In this document: positions 17,118 to 24,980 of the stretch, piece by piece
Layout: the number at the start of each line of letters is the position of its first letter
Position numbering within the stretch: the first letter of the stretch is position 1
From: JBFELO01 sp041552055
GTDB lineage: Bacteria; Acidobacteriota; Thermoanaerobaculia; Thermoanaerobaculales; Sulfomarinibacteraceae
Length of the DNA stretch: 41,925 bases
NCBI GenBank assembly: GCA_041552055.1
Contig: JBFELO010000026.1
Span: forward strand, 1 to 41,925
Reading direction: 5' to 3'
Notes under the pieces: generated by a model
What the model was told of the DNA's origin: nothing
Databases searched by the model: none
What the model saw: only the letters and a program-made list of their open reading frames with translations
Position numbers and translations under genes: made by a program

Positions 17118-19496
17118 CTACCCCATCTCGGACTGGATACGCCGACCGGTGCTGACGGCCTCCATGGCCTCCGCCCGCCTGCCGTTTCGGTTCAGGATAT
17201 CGGCGAGAATGTAGTACCCCAGAGGACCCTCGTGATGGTCCGGATCCTTGCTGATCCCCTCTCGAACGAGCTCCTCGGCCCGCTCGAGATCCTGACCGGT
17301 GTCCATCAGCAGTTTTGCCAGATAGTAATAGCCCTGAACGAAATCGGGTTCGGAATCGATGGCGGTCTCCCACAGTTCCTGTTGCCGCTCCACCTGACCC
17401 AATCTGCCGACCAGACGGCCGAGATTGAACTGTGCTCGGTGGTACTTCGGCGCCAGTTCGATCGCCTCTTCATAGTGAGCGACGGCAGGCTGAACCTCCC
17501 CTCGCTCCTCGAGCAGCACTGCCAGGTTGAAGTGCGGAATCGCGTACTCCTCGTTTTCAGAGATCGCCGCTTCGAAGAGCGACATCGCCTCCTCCGCTCG
17601 TCCTTGCTCGACCCGTATCTCGCCCAGCTTGTTGTGAATCAGCGACGGTGCGTCGGTGGTCGCTGCCGCCTCGTCGAGCACTGCCGCCGCCTCATCGAGC
17701 CGGCCGCGGTCAAACTCGATGTCGGCGATGACGAGCGATGCGCGAGTGTCACTGCCCGAGACGTCGAGTACTCGCCGGAAGCCGACCACAGCCTCGTCCA
17801 AACGACCCATTGCCCGGTACGAGCTGGCCATGCCCATCAACGAGCTCTTGTGGTCCGGAGCCACCTCGAGAGCCCGTTGGAAGTGGCCCAGGGAGTCTTC
17901 GTACCGGTGCTGGCCCGCCGCGATCTGACCCAGCATGTGATGGGCGTCGACAATCTCCGGGTCCTCCTCCAAGACCGCGAGGAGAGTTTGCTCGGCCGCC
18001 TCCTCGTCGGCCCGCAGCTCCGACTGCGCCCGCATGATCGCGCGGTGGAGCCCGATCTTGTCCTTGGGATCGGCGCGGGGACGATCGCCCTCCTCCTCGA
18101 GACCGACCCCGCCCTGGCCGGCAGCGTAGCCCAGGGCTTGGAGCTGCGCGAGGGTCTGCGGGTCGAGATCCGGACCTGCTCCAGACGTCGGGTCCTCGCG
18201 CTCGATCTCCGTCTTCAGCTCGGCGAGTTTATTCTCGAGGCCCTCGAGAACGGTTGGTCGCTCGCCGGACAGGTCGTGCTCCTCGTGCCGATCCGCGCGC
18301 ACGTCGTAGACCTCCGGGCGTGGGGCGCCGATCAGCTTGTACTGATCGGTGCGAATGGCCCTGAGCGGCGACCAGCCGTAGTGGAGCAGCGGATAGAGGG
18401 ACTCGGAGTAGACTCCCCGGCCACCGCTGCTTCCCTCTCCCGCCACCAGCGGCAGCAGACTTCGCCCGTGGACCGGCGCCGGCGACTCCAGGCCGACCGC
18501 GTCGAGAATCGTCGGCAGCAGATCCACGTGACTGACCGCTGTGTCCACCACAAGCCCTCCGTCGGTGCCCGAGGGCGGCCGCACGATCAACGGCACGTGC
18601 ACCGTGGTGTCGTAGAGGAAGAAGCCGTGGAACCCTTCGCCGTGGTCACCGAGACCCTCGCCGTGGTCCGCGGTGAAGATGATCAGCGTTTCCTCCAGCA
18701 GACCTCGCTCGTCGAGGGATCGCCGAAAGTCCCCGATGAGCGCGTCGGTGTAGGCGACCTCACCGTCGTACGACCGGTTCGGGTACATCGACCTGTACGG
18801 CTCGGGCGGGGTATACGGATCGTGAGGATCGTACAGGTGGAGCCAGAGAAAGAAGGGCGGGTCAGGCGGCCGTTCGTCGAGCCATCGAACGGCCTCGGAA
18901 ATGGTGACATCGCCGGACCGTTGCACCGAGCTGAGGTTGGGCGACTCCATCTCGCTGAGGTCGAAGTCGTCGAAGTAGTGGTCGAACCCCCGCGCGATGC
19001 CCCACCGACTGTCGAGCACGAAGGCGCTGACAAAGCCGGCCGTGGACCAGCCGCCCTCCGACAGCACCTCGGCCAGGGTCGGGATGCCGTCGTCGAGGGT
19101 GTAGCCCACGTTCTCGCGCACACCATGCCCCGGCGGGTACAGCCCGGTGAGAATCGACGAGTGGGCTGGAAACGTGAACGGCACCGTGGTCGCCGCGTTC
19201 GTAAACAACACCCCCTCCCGGGCAAAGCTGTCGAAGTGAGGCGTATCCACCCGATCCGATCCGTAGCTCGACACGCGGTCCGAGCGCAGGGTGTCGATGG
19301 TGATGAGGACGATGTTGAGATCTTCGGGCGCGGTGTCTCCCAGGACCGCCTCGCGAACCTCCACCCGGGGCTCGCTCTGCTCGGCTCGACCGCAGCCCAG
19401 AATCGAGGCAACGCCGGCGACCACCGCCAGCAGAGCGATACCCAGCCGCGCCCGTCTCGGGGTCGCTGCTCCCGAACGAAATGATGTGACGGTCAA
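17118..19496 (-). CDS. sulfatase-fold lipoprotein with C-terminal TPR repeats (792 aa)
   Basis: Alkaline-phosphatase-superfamily hydrolase anchored as a lipoprotein: a signal segment ends in the lipobox SILGC (Cys35). The sulfatase-like domain spans ~58-420, with metal-binding D68 in LITIDTLRSD, the active-site segment TVPFTFPAHSS (~104-114), LHLYDPHDPY, and TADHGEGLGDHGE. The position that is a formylglycine-forming Cys or Ser in true sulfatases (C/S-x-P-x-R) is Thr108 with His112 in place of Arg, so a classical formylglycine sulfatase is unlikely; phospho-ester or phospho-transfer chemistry with a Thr nucleophile is more plausible. Residues ~480-790 are tetratricopeptide repeats (for example RYEDSLGHFQRALEVAPD). 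It heads the minus-strand glycan cluster. Substrate unknown. Confidence 0.85.
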   Translation of the reverse strand: MTVTSFRSGAATPRRARLGIALLAVVAGVASILGCGRAEQSEPRVEVREAVLGDTAPEDLNIVLITIDTLRSDRVSSYGSDRVDTPHFDSFAREGVLFTNAATTVPFTFPAHSSILTGLYPPGHGVRENVGYTLDDGIPTLAEVLSEGGWSTAGFVSAFVLDSRWGIARGFDHYFDDFDLSEMESPNLSSVQRSGDVTISEAVRWLDERPPDPPFFLWLHLYDPHDPYTPPEPYRSMYPNRSYDGEVAYTDALIGDFRRSLDERGLLEETLIIFTADHGEGLGDHGEGFHGFFLYDTTVHVPLIVRPPSGTDGGLVVDTAVSHVDLLPTILDAVGLESPAPVHGRSLLPLVAGEGSSGGRGVYSESLYPLLHYGWSPLRAIRTDQYKLIGAPRPEVYDVRADRHEEHDLSGERPTVLEGLENKLAELKTEIEREDPTSGAGPDLDPQTLAQLQALGYAAGQGGVGLEEEGDRPRADPKDKIGLHRAIMRAQSELRADEEAAEQTLLAVLEEDPEIVDAHHMLGQIAAGQHRYEDSLGHFQRALEVAPDHKSSLMGMASSYRAMGRLDEAVVGFRRVLDVSGSDTRASLVIADIEFDRGRLDEAAAVLDEAAATTDAPSLIHNKLGEIRVEQGRAEEAMSLFEAAISENEEYAIPHFNLAVLLEERGEVQPAVAHYEEAIELAPKYHRAQFNLGRLVGRLGQVERQQELWETAIDSEPDFVQGYYYLAKLLMDTGQDLERAEELVREGISKDPDHHEGPLGYYILADILNRNGRRAEAMEAVSTGRRIQSEMG

Positions 19497-19647
19497 TCTC
19501 GGCCTCCCACGACTCCTCCTCCGGCCTGGATTCTACCGGGTGCCGGTGCCGATGACCGAACACGTGCCTCCGAACGGGTATGGGACTCTCTCGCACGAGA
19601 GTCGGCACGATCGACGGGGAGATGCCGCATCACAGTGGCGGTTCGAC
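19497..19647. other. intergenic gap with a short inverted repeat
   Basis: A 151-base gap between the AbfD-like gene and the sulfatase-like gene, both minus strand. It contains GACTCTC (19584-19590) and GAGAGTC (19597-19603), a 7-base-pair stem with a 6-base loop. No T-run follows on the minus strand, so it is a weak terminator candidate; it could equally be an operator for the sulfatase-like gene. Confidence 0.35.
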
Positions 19648-21120
19648 CTATCCCTTCGCCTTCTTCTGCGGCTCCACGATCGTCTCCTCGATGTTCATGA
19701 TCCCGCGAGCATAGTCTGTATATTCTTCCAAGGGTGTGGTGGCCCGGACCACCAGCTTGGCTCCGTCCGGTGACCCACCACCGTGCATGCACCCGGGTAC
19801 GCCCGAACCGATCGTCAACCACTCCGAGAGTCGAGCCGCCTTGAATCGTGACTCGGCCGACACGTCGCCGGCCTTGAGGTATTTCTGAATCAGATGTCCG
19901 TACCGGGGGTTCGTGAAGTCCTGGTAGGACGGCATGCAGCCGGTCTCGACGATCCCGCCCCCGATCTCCTGGGTCAGACGTTTGACCTCATACGGCAAGG
20001 TGGCCACCATGATCTTGTTGGTGTGGGCCGTGTGTGGATCGGCGAAGAAGGAACCCGATGGGTGTCTGAACCCGAGCGCCACGGCACCGGCCCCCAGGCC
20101 GTACGTGATCGTGTTGTTGACCGACATGTTGACCAGCTTGTCGGTGAACGTCCTGGCTGAAAGGCCGTTCGCCCTGGCCATCAGAACGGCGGCGCCGATC
20201 ATCACGTCACCTTGACCGGTAACACAGCCGCCGATACATGCTCGGTAGTTCGCGGTGAAATACTGAATGAACTTTGCCGTGAACGCGTACTCCCTGCACA
20301 TGAACACCCGTTCGTGCGGGACGAAGACATCCTCGAACAAGAGCCATCCCTGAGTGATCCCCGTGTCCGGGGCCTCGAAGCCGGCGCTGTCTTCGAATTC
20401 CCGACGGTCACTCGGGCGCGTCGCCTCGACGATCGTCAGCCCGTCGATGTCCCTCGGCACGACGCAGGCGAGTGCGTAATCTTCATCAGCGGCTCCATAG
20501 ATTCCGCCCGGCAGCAGGAAGATCTCCTGCGATGCGGCCGTGCCGCAGATCATCAGCTTCGCACCGCGGATGACGATCCCGTCTTCGCGGTCCTCCACGA
20601 CGCGCAGATTGGTGTCCGGGTCGGGTTGTTCAGACGGCTTCAGGCTTCGGTTGCCCTTGGCATCGGTCAGGGCGCCGGCGACGGTGATGCCTCTTTCCTC
20701 CGCCGAGAGAATCCAGTTCTCAAGCCGTGCCTGATAGTCCGTGCCGTGCTCCTCGTCGATTTCGCTGCACACGGCCCACATGACGTTCATCGCGTTCCAG
20801 CCGACGCACACGGCACCCGTGCAGCTCCCCGTGCGGCGGAAATTCTGCCGCTTCATGCGCAGATTGGCGATCACGTCGTCGGAACTCTGCATCATGGAGT
20901 TCCAACGCAGGATCTTCTTGCCCGTGAACACCGACGTCGCCGTGTATATCTCCTCGAGCTCCGGGTCGTTGGCGGCGTCGTAGTTGAGAGCGTGACTCTC
21001 CACCGTACGCCTGGTGGCGGGATGGGTCGTCACATCCTCGATCAACTCCCCGAACTTGTAGATATTCGGCCTGAGTTCGCGGAGCGCAGCCAGATAGTCT
21101 CCTCGCGTTTTCAGGTACAT
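19648..21120 (-). CDS. AbfD/HpaB-family flavoprotein, divergent 4-hydroxybutyryl-CoA dehydratase homologue (490 aa)
   Basis: Member of the 4-hydroxyphenylacetate-3-hydroxylase/4-hydroxybutyryl-CoA dehydratase superfamily; length and many blocks match Clostridium AbfD (GALTDAKGNRSL, REDGIVIRGAK, GGC.TGQGDVMIGAA, MHGGGSP). In AbfD, from memory, C99, C103, H292 and C299 bind a [4Fe-4S] cluster and T190, E257, Y296 and K300 are catalytic. Here the counterparts read C100, C105 (CX4C not CX3C), Y292 and C299, with C192, Q257, I296 and V300. The FAD/acyl-CoA fold is therefore kept while the dehydratase active site is not. ATG 21120 has GGAGG nine bases upstream. It is last in a cluster with CaiT-, CaiD- and Ccr-like genes, so I infer action on a betaine-CoA thioester, possibly trimethylamine elimination. 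Annotation as a monooxygenase would be misleading. Confidence 0.8.
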   Translation of the reverse strand: MYLKTRGDYLAALRELRPNIYKFGELIEDVTTHPATRRTVESHALNYDAANDPELEEIYTATSVFTGKKILRWNSMMQSSDDVIANLRMKRQNFRRTGSCTGAVCVGWNAMNVMWAVCSEIDEEHGTDYQARLENWILSAEERGITVAGALTDAKGNRSLKPSEQPDPDTNLRVVEDREDGIVIRGAKLMICGTAASQEIFLLPGGIYGAADEDYALACVVPRDIDGLTIVEATRPSDRREFEDSAGFEAPDTGITQGWLLFEDVFVPHERVFMCREYAFTAKFIQYFTANYRACIGGCVTGQGDVMIGAAVLMARANGLSARTFTDKLVNMSVNNTITYGLGAGAVALGFRHPSGSFFADPHTAHTNKIMVATLPYEVKRLTQEIGGGIVETGCMPSYQDFTNPRYGHLIQKYLKAGDVSAESRFKAARLSEWLTIGSGVPGCMHGGGSPDGAKLVVRATTPLEEYTDYARGIMNIEETIVEPQKKAKG

Positions 21121-21151
21121 GGGGTCTTACCTCCCATCCATACCGTCGTAC

Positions 21152-22384
21152 TCACGATGCGCCCAGACCGGGCTCGGTCGCGTTGACGAGCGCCGCCATG
21201 TTCCCGTGCGGATGACGGTTGTCCCGCATCAGCTGATGCGCGTGCCCTATTTCATCGAACGTGAAGACCTGGGAGAGACACGGGTCGATCTTCTTGTCGA
21301 TCAACAACTGGTTGACCGCGGCCGCCTGCTCGTCGTTCGACAGGTGGCTGCCCTGGAACCGCTTCTGGCGCATCCAGTGGAAACGGAGGTCCATGGTGAC
21401 GTTGTAGCCGGTGGTGCCGGCACAGATGACCACCATGCCTCCGGTGTCGGCAACGAAGGCCGACGTCGGGAGCGTCGCCTGCCCCGGATGGTCGAAGACG
21501 ATCTTGGGGCTCACGCGATCGCCGAACGCCTCCCACATGGCCTTGCCGAAGGCACGCGCCCCCTTGAACCAGACGCCCCACTCCGCGCTGTCGACGTCCG
21601 GCATCGGACCCCAGTGATCGAACCCGGTCCGGTTGATGACGCCGACCGCGCCGTGGTCGAGGCAGAACTGGCGCTTTGCTTCGTCGGAGACCACGGCCAC
21701 TGCCCTGCCACCGGCGGCCTTGGTGATCTGCAGTGCGAGGCTGCCGAGGCCACCGGCGCCACCCCACACGAGAACCGCATCTCCCGGCTCGACCGTGTGA
21801 GGCGGCCAGCCCATGAGCATCCGGTAGGCGGTGGACGCGCACAGCATGTAGCAGCCGGCCTGTTCCCAGGTGAGGTGCTTCGGCTTGGGCTGGCACTGGT
21901 GGGACTGGATGCGCGCGAACTGGCAATAGCTGCCGTAGTTGGTCTGGTAACCCCAGATGCGGACGCTGGGAGCCAGCATAGGGTCCTTGCCCGACAGCAC
22001 CCACGGATCGTCCGGCTCCCACCAGCCGCTGTGGGCCACGATCTCGTCGCCAGGCCTGACGTTGGTGACCTCGTCGCCGACCGCCCACACGACTCCGGAG
22101 CAGTCGCTGCCACCGGCGTGGAAGTCCTCGGGCTCGCCCTTCTTCTGACGCTCGGCGATCACGTCGAGGGGGTAGCCGAGGGCGGCCCAGACGTTGTTGT
22201 AGTTGATGCCGGTGGCCATCACGTAGACCAGCACGTCCTTGGGGCCGATCTCGGGTGTGGGGATGATCTCGCGCTGCTGCGAGTCGCGCGGCTCGCCGTA
22301 GCGGTCAGGCCGCACCACGACCGCGTGCATATTCTCAGGAACCTCACCGAGAGGCGGGCGCTCTCCGAGTTCACAGATTTCCAT
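21152..22384 (-). CDS. crotonyl-CoA carboxylase/reductase (Ccr)-like NADPH enoyl-CoA reductase (410 aa)
   Basis: Medium-chain dehydrogenase/reductase closely resembling Ccr: ATGINYNNVW (~58-66), GSDCSGVVWAVGDEV, KPKHLTWEQAGCY, the NADPH loop WGGAGGLGS (207-215), DHPGQAT, and GNMAALV near the end. ATG 22384 follows GGGAGG by 4 bases; an upstream frame extension lacks support. Ccr binds CO2 through Asn, Phe170-Glu171 and His365 (Kitasatospora numbering). Here the pair aligned with Phe-Glu is Y146-Q147 in IWGYQT; the Asn (N63) and His (H391) remain. The Glu-to-Gln change raises the possibility of a reductase that does not carboxylate. In this cluster it could reduce crotonobetainyl-CoA or crotonyl-CoA. 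The family call is firm; the substrate and carboxylation are open. Confidence 0.88.
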   Translation of the reverse strand: MEICELGERPPLGEVPENMHAVVVRPDRYGEPRDSQQREIIPTPEIGPKDVLVYVMATGINYNNVWAALGYPLDVIAERQKKGEPEDFHAGGSDCSGVVWAVGDEVTNVRPGDEIVAHSGWWEPDDPWVLSGKDPMLAPSVRIWGYQTNYGSYCQFARIQSHQCQPKPKHLTWEQAGCYMLCASTAYRMLMGWPPHTVEPGDAVLVWGGAGGLGSLALQITKAAGGRAVAVVSDEAKRQFCLDHGAVGVINRTGFDHWGPMPDVDSAEWGVWFKGARAFGKAMWEAFGDRVSPKIVFDHPGQATLPTSAFVADTGGMVVICAGTTGYNVTMDLRFHWMRQKRFQGSHLSNDEQAAAVNQLLIDKKIDPCLSQVFTFDEIGHAHQLMRDNRHPHGNMAALVNATEPGLGAS

Positions 22385-22477
22385 TGTTCCTCCCTGATCG
22401 GTACAAACGTTGAGCGAGATACCCACGGGCCCAGTGGCCGAGCGTGTAACTTACCCGATTCAGTGGTACTGGCGCCT
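22385..22477. other. intergenic gap inside the carnitine-like cluster
   Basis: A 93-base gap between the QueG-like and Ccr-like genes. It holds the GGGAGG site of the Ccr-like gene (22389-22394). No clear promoter or terminator is visible, but it is the largest break in the 19648-28568 cluster and could host an internal promoter. Confidence 0.35.
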
Positions 22478-23266
22478 TCATGCTTCCCTGCGAAGCACCG
22501 CTTCGCGCAGGATCCTGTCCACGTCGACCTCATCCTGGCCCACCGGGCAGGCGACCTCGCATCCCCGGCAGTACACGATGACCTCGCAGGCCTCCTCGAT
22601 CCCCATGATCGGGCCATCGAGCACCTCGACGTCGGCGTCGTTCTGGTCCATCTCCTGCTTGCAGATCGACCTCTCGTACGAGCCGCTCCTGAACGCCCCT
22701 CTCGGACACGCTCCGTGGCACGGCGCATCACAGCCCGCGCACGGGTCGAAACCTTCCAATGGACCGGTCGCGTCGAGCTCCGCCTCCATGAAGATCCCTC
22801 GGAGGCGAAGATTCGAACCGAGCCGCGGCGTGACCAGCAGGTTGTTCCTCCCAATCACGCCGAGGCCGGCGAGGACGGCGGAATCCTTGAGGAAAGTCCC
22901 GCCGTACTCGATCTGGTACGGCAGCGAAAGGGCGGTGATTCCGAGCTCTTCACCCAGCCATATGCGGAGCTTCCTCGACTGCTTCCTCAGGACCCGATTG
23001 CCGGGGGTGAACCCCGGCACCTTGAGGCTCCACCAGTCGAGCACCGGCTCGGAGGGAGGATGAGCCAGCGCCCACACCAGCACCGATCTGTGCTCCTCCT
23101 TCCACTTCACGCCTTCGTATTCGTCGTAGTACGGCGATCTGTCATAGATCCCGAAGGATCGAGAAGCCTTGAGATCATCGACCCTCGCGATCCCCGCGAT
23201 CGATGCACCCAGCTCTATCGCCTTGTCGACGATGGTCCTCTCGATCGTGTTGCCGTCCGATCTCAT
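22478..23266 (-). CDS. QueG-like double [4Fe-4S] protein paired with MetF (262 aa)
   Basis: Cytoplasmic iron-sulfur protein (no signal peptide) with the core of epoxyqueuosine reductase: LAGLGVIGRNNLL (~132-144) followed by two cluster motifs, C176/C179/C183/C187-P and C202 with C233/C236/C240-P. The position of the QueG catalytic Asp is Glu120 by ungapped counting back from the GRNN motif. The C-terminal HEAT-type or extension domain of full QueG is absent. Its ATG overlaps the stop of the metF-like gene by four bases (23263-23266), implying translational coupling and a functional link with one-carbon metabolism rather than tRNA queuosine. Possible roles are electron delivery to MetF or reductive reactivation of a corrinoid methyltransferase; both are inference. 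Confidence 0.75.
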   Translation of the reverse strand: MRSDGNTIERTIVDKAIELGASIAGIARVDDLKASRSFGIYDRSPYYDEYEGVKWKEEHRSVLVWALAHPPSEPVLDWWSLKVPGFTPGNRVLRKQSRKLRIWLGEELGITALSLPYQIEYGGTFLKDSAVLAGLGVIGRNNLLVTPRLGSNLRLRGIFMEAELDATGPLEGFDPCAGCDAPCHGACPRGAFRSGSYERSICKQEMDQNDADVEVLDGPIMGIEEACEVIVYCRGCEVACPVGQDEVDVDRILREAVLRREA

Positions 23267-24126
23267 GGCGTCAGGTCCTTTCCACCGCGGAGCCGAGCGA
23301 GCATCTGGGCCCGCCACTGTTCGGTGCTCTCGATCTGGTTGAACGAGTAGAAGTGCACACCTTCCATGTTGTACGGAGGGGTGTCGAAGCAGGGGGCCAG
23401 CGCGAGGAGCAGCTCGTCCGGGCTGTAACCTCCGGGCGCAAACATCCTGCCGACCAGACCGCGATTCGATTTGAGGAATCGTTTCGACTGCCCGACACCG
23501 ATCTTGAGTGCGATCTTCAGCAGCTTGGTCCGCTCCGCGACACCGGGAACACCGACGTGCACCGGAAGATCGACGCCCTCGGCTCGTACCGCCCGCAGCC
23601 AGTCGACGATCACCTCGGGGTCGAAGCACATCTGGGTGATCATGTAGCTCGCGTACGGCTGCTTTGCCTTGAGGTACCTGAGCAGCGTCTGATCGTCGAT
23701 CAGGGGGTGGCCTTCGGGATACGCACCGATGCCGACGATCTGCATACCGTGTTCGATGTCCGACATCGCCCGGAGAAGCTGGAGCGACGAGTCGAACCGC
23801 CCCACCGGCTTTTCGGCGTCACCGCCGACGACGAAAACCCGGCGGATTCCGAGGTCGTCCAGCTGTCCGAGAATGTCGCGCAGATCCGCCTCGTCGACCA
23901 CCATGCGCGCCGCGATGTGGGGTATGAGAGTGAATCCGCGGTCACGCAGCCGGCGTGTCAAATCGAGGGTGGCGGGTATCCCCTTGTCGGGCGAGCAGGT
24001 GATGGCCACGTCGGACCCTGCCGGGATGTGCTCGACCTGCTTCTCGACGCCCTTGAGCGGAATGATCTCGAAACACGGGTCCTCCAACCGGCCCCGTAGC
24101 GCATCGCATCCAACGTCGTTGTTCAT
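23263..24126 (-). CDS. methylenetetrahydrofolate reductase (MetF family, 287 aa)
   Basis: Flavin-dependent reductase interconverting 5,10-methylene- and 5-methyl-tetrahydrofolate, TIM-barrel fold. Visible MetF features: Glu in PCFEIIPLKG (~17-26, the catalytic Glu of the N-terminal strand), IPHIAARMV, VVGGDAEKPVG, GIGAYPEGHP (matching the AYPE.HP flavin motif) and MITQMCFD. The start at 24126 is supported by GAAAGGG four bases upstream and lies 20 bases after the caiD-like stop; a longer frame would run into that gene. Because it sits in a catabolic cluster with a betaine transporter, it may run oxidatively on methyl groups released from trimethylamine or a betaine. No methyltransferase is in the window. 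Confidence 0.88.
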   Translation of the reverse strand: MNNDVGCDALRGRLEDPCFEIIPLKGVEKQVEHIPAGSDVAITCSPDKGIPATLDLTRRLRDRGFTLIPHIAARMVVDEADLRDILGQLDDLGIRRVFVVGGDAEKPVGRFDSSLQLLRAMSDIEHGMQIVGIGAYPEGHPLIDDQTLLRYLKAKQPYASYMITQMCFDPEVIVDWLRAVRAEGVDLPVHVGVPGVAERTKLLKIALKIGVGQSKRFLKSNRGLVGRMFAPGGYSPDELLLALAPCFDTPPYNMEGVHFYSFNQIESTEQWRAQMLARLRGGKDLTP

Positions 24127-24145
24127 TCGCACCCTTTCACGCGGT

Positions 24146-24928
24146 TCACCGACCCTTCCAGTCGGGGTCCCTCTTCTCCACGAACGCCTTTGCACCCTCG
24201 CGAGCGTCGTCGCTCTCGATCATTCTCATGAATGCGGGCCAGGATCTGGAGCGCAGCGCGGCGTAGCACTCCTCGAAGGTGAGATTCTCGGTCAGGCGGA
24301 CAGCCTCCTTGACCGCCGCCAGCGAGAGGGGCGCGGCGCGGAGCAGATCCTCTGCAAATGCGCGGGCCCGCTCCATGAGCTGATCCGCCGGCACGACCTC
24401 GTTGACGACGCCGAACGCGGCGAGCTCCCGGGCCCCGTAACGCCGTCCGGTCATGAGGATTTCGAGAGCCTTCTGGCGCGGCAGGAGCTTGGGCAGCATG
24501 AAGGTGCCCACGTCCGGCGCGACACCGATTCGAACCTCCGGCATGTAGAACTCCGCGTGCTCGGCCGCGATCACGAAGTCCGCCCGCAGCAGCATTTCGA
24601 ACCCCGCGCCCACGGCCATGCCGTTGACGGCGCAGATGACGGGCTTGAGGAGATCCGTCATCTCGGGGAAGCCTCCGAAGCCGCCCTCACCGAAGTCACC
24701 GAGGTACTCCTCACCGTCGGCGACCGCGTTGAGATCCCAACCCCCGGAGAAAAACCTGTCGCCGGCTCCGGTGAGAATGGCCACGCGGAGGTCCGCGTCG
24801 TCGCGAAACTCGGCGAAGACCGTGCCCATCTCCCGGCTCAATGGACCGTCGATGGCGTTCGCCTTGGGCTTGTCGAGCACGATCTCGAGTATCTGACCGT
24901 TTCTCGTGACATCGAGATATTCACTCAC
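24146..24928 (-). CDS. caiD: crotonobetainyl-CoA hydratase/carnitinyl-CoA dehydratase-like crotonase (260 aa)
   Basis: Crotonase-superfamily enzyme expected to interconvert L-carnitinyl-CoA and crotonobetainyl-CoA. It is strikingly close to Escherichia coli CaiD in recalled sequence: same length class (260 versus 261), TRNG-ILEI at the start, PKANAID, FRDD-LRVAI, TGAG--FFS-GWDL, DFG-GGF-G, and the terminal EKRDP-WKGR. The two crotonase glutamates are E111 (VGAGFE) and E131 (PEVRIG). The GTG start at 24928 has GGAGG with a 7-base spacer. General enoyl-CoA hydratase is the fallback, but the CaiT-like transporter upstream supports CaiD. It lies between the ADP-forming ligase (52-base gap) and metF (20-base gap). 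Confidence 0.85.
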   Translation of the reverse strand: MSEYLDVTRNGQILEIVLDKPKANAIDGPLSREMGTVFAEFRDDADLRVAILTGAGDRFFSGGWDLNAVADGEEYLGDFGEGGFGGFPEMTDLLKPVICAVNGMAVGAGFEMLLRADFVIAAEHAEFYMPEVRIGVAPDVGTFMLPKLLPRQKALEILMTGRRYGARELAAFGVVNEVVPADQLMERARAFAEDLLRAAPLSLAAVKEAVRLTENLTFEECYAALRSRSWPAFMRMIESDDAREGAKAFVEKRDPDWKGR

Positions 24929-24980
24929 CGCCGTTCCTCCAAAAGAACGCGACTCCCGTTGCCGGGCCGGCCGCCGCGGC

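Noticed and set aside
19584..19603. Terminator for the AbfD-like gene
   Set aside because: Only a 7-base-pair stem with a 6-base loop and no T-run on the minus strand; listed only as a feature of the gap.
19648..21120. Genuine 4-hydroxyphenylacetate 3-monooxygenase or 4-hydroxybutyryl-CoA dehydratase
   Set aside because: Closer to AbfD than to HpaB along the chain, yet AbfD catalytic residues are absent; no flavin reductase partner or aromatic pathway genes are nearby.
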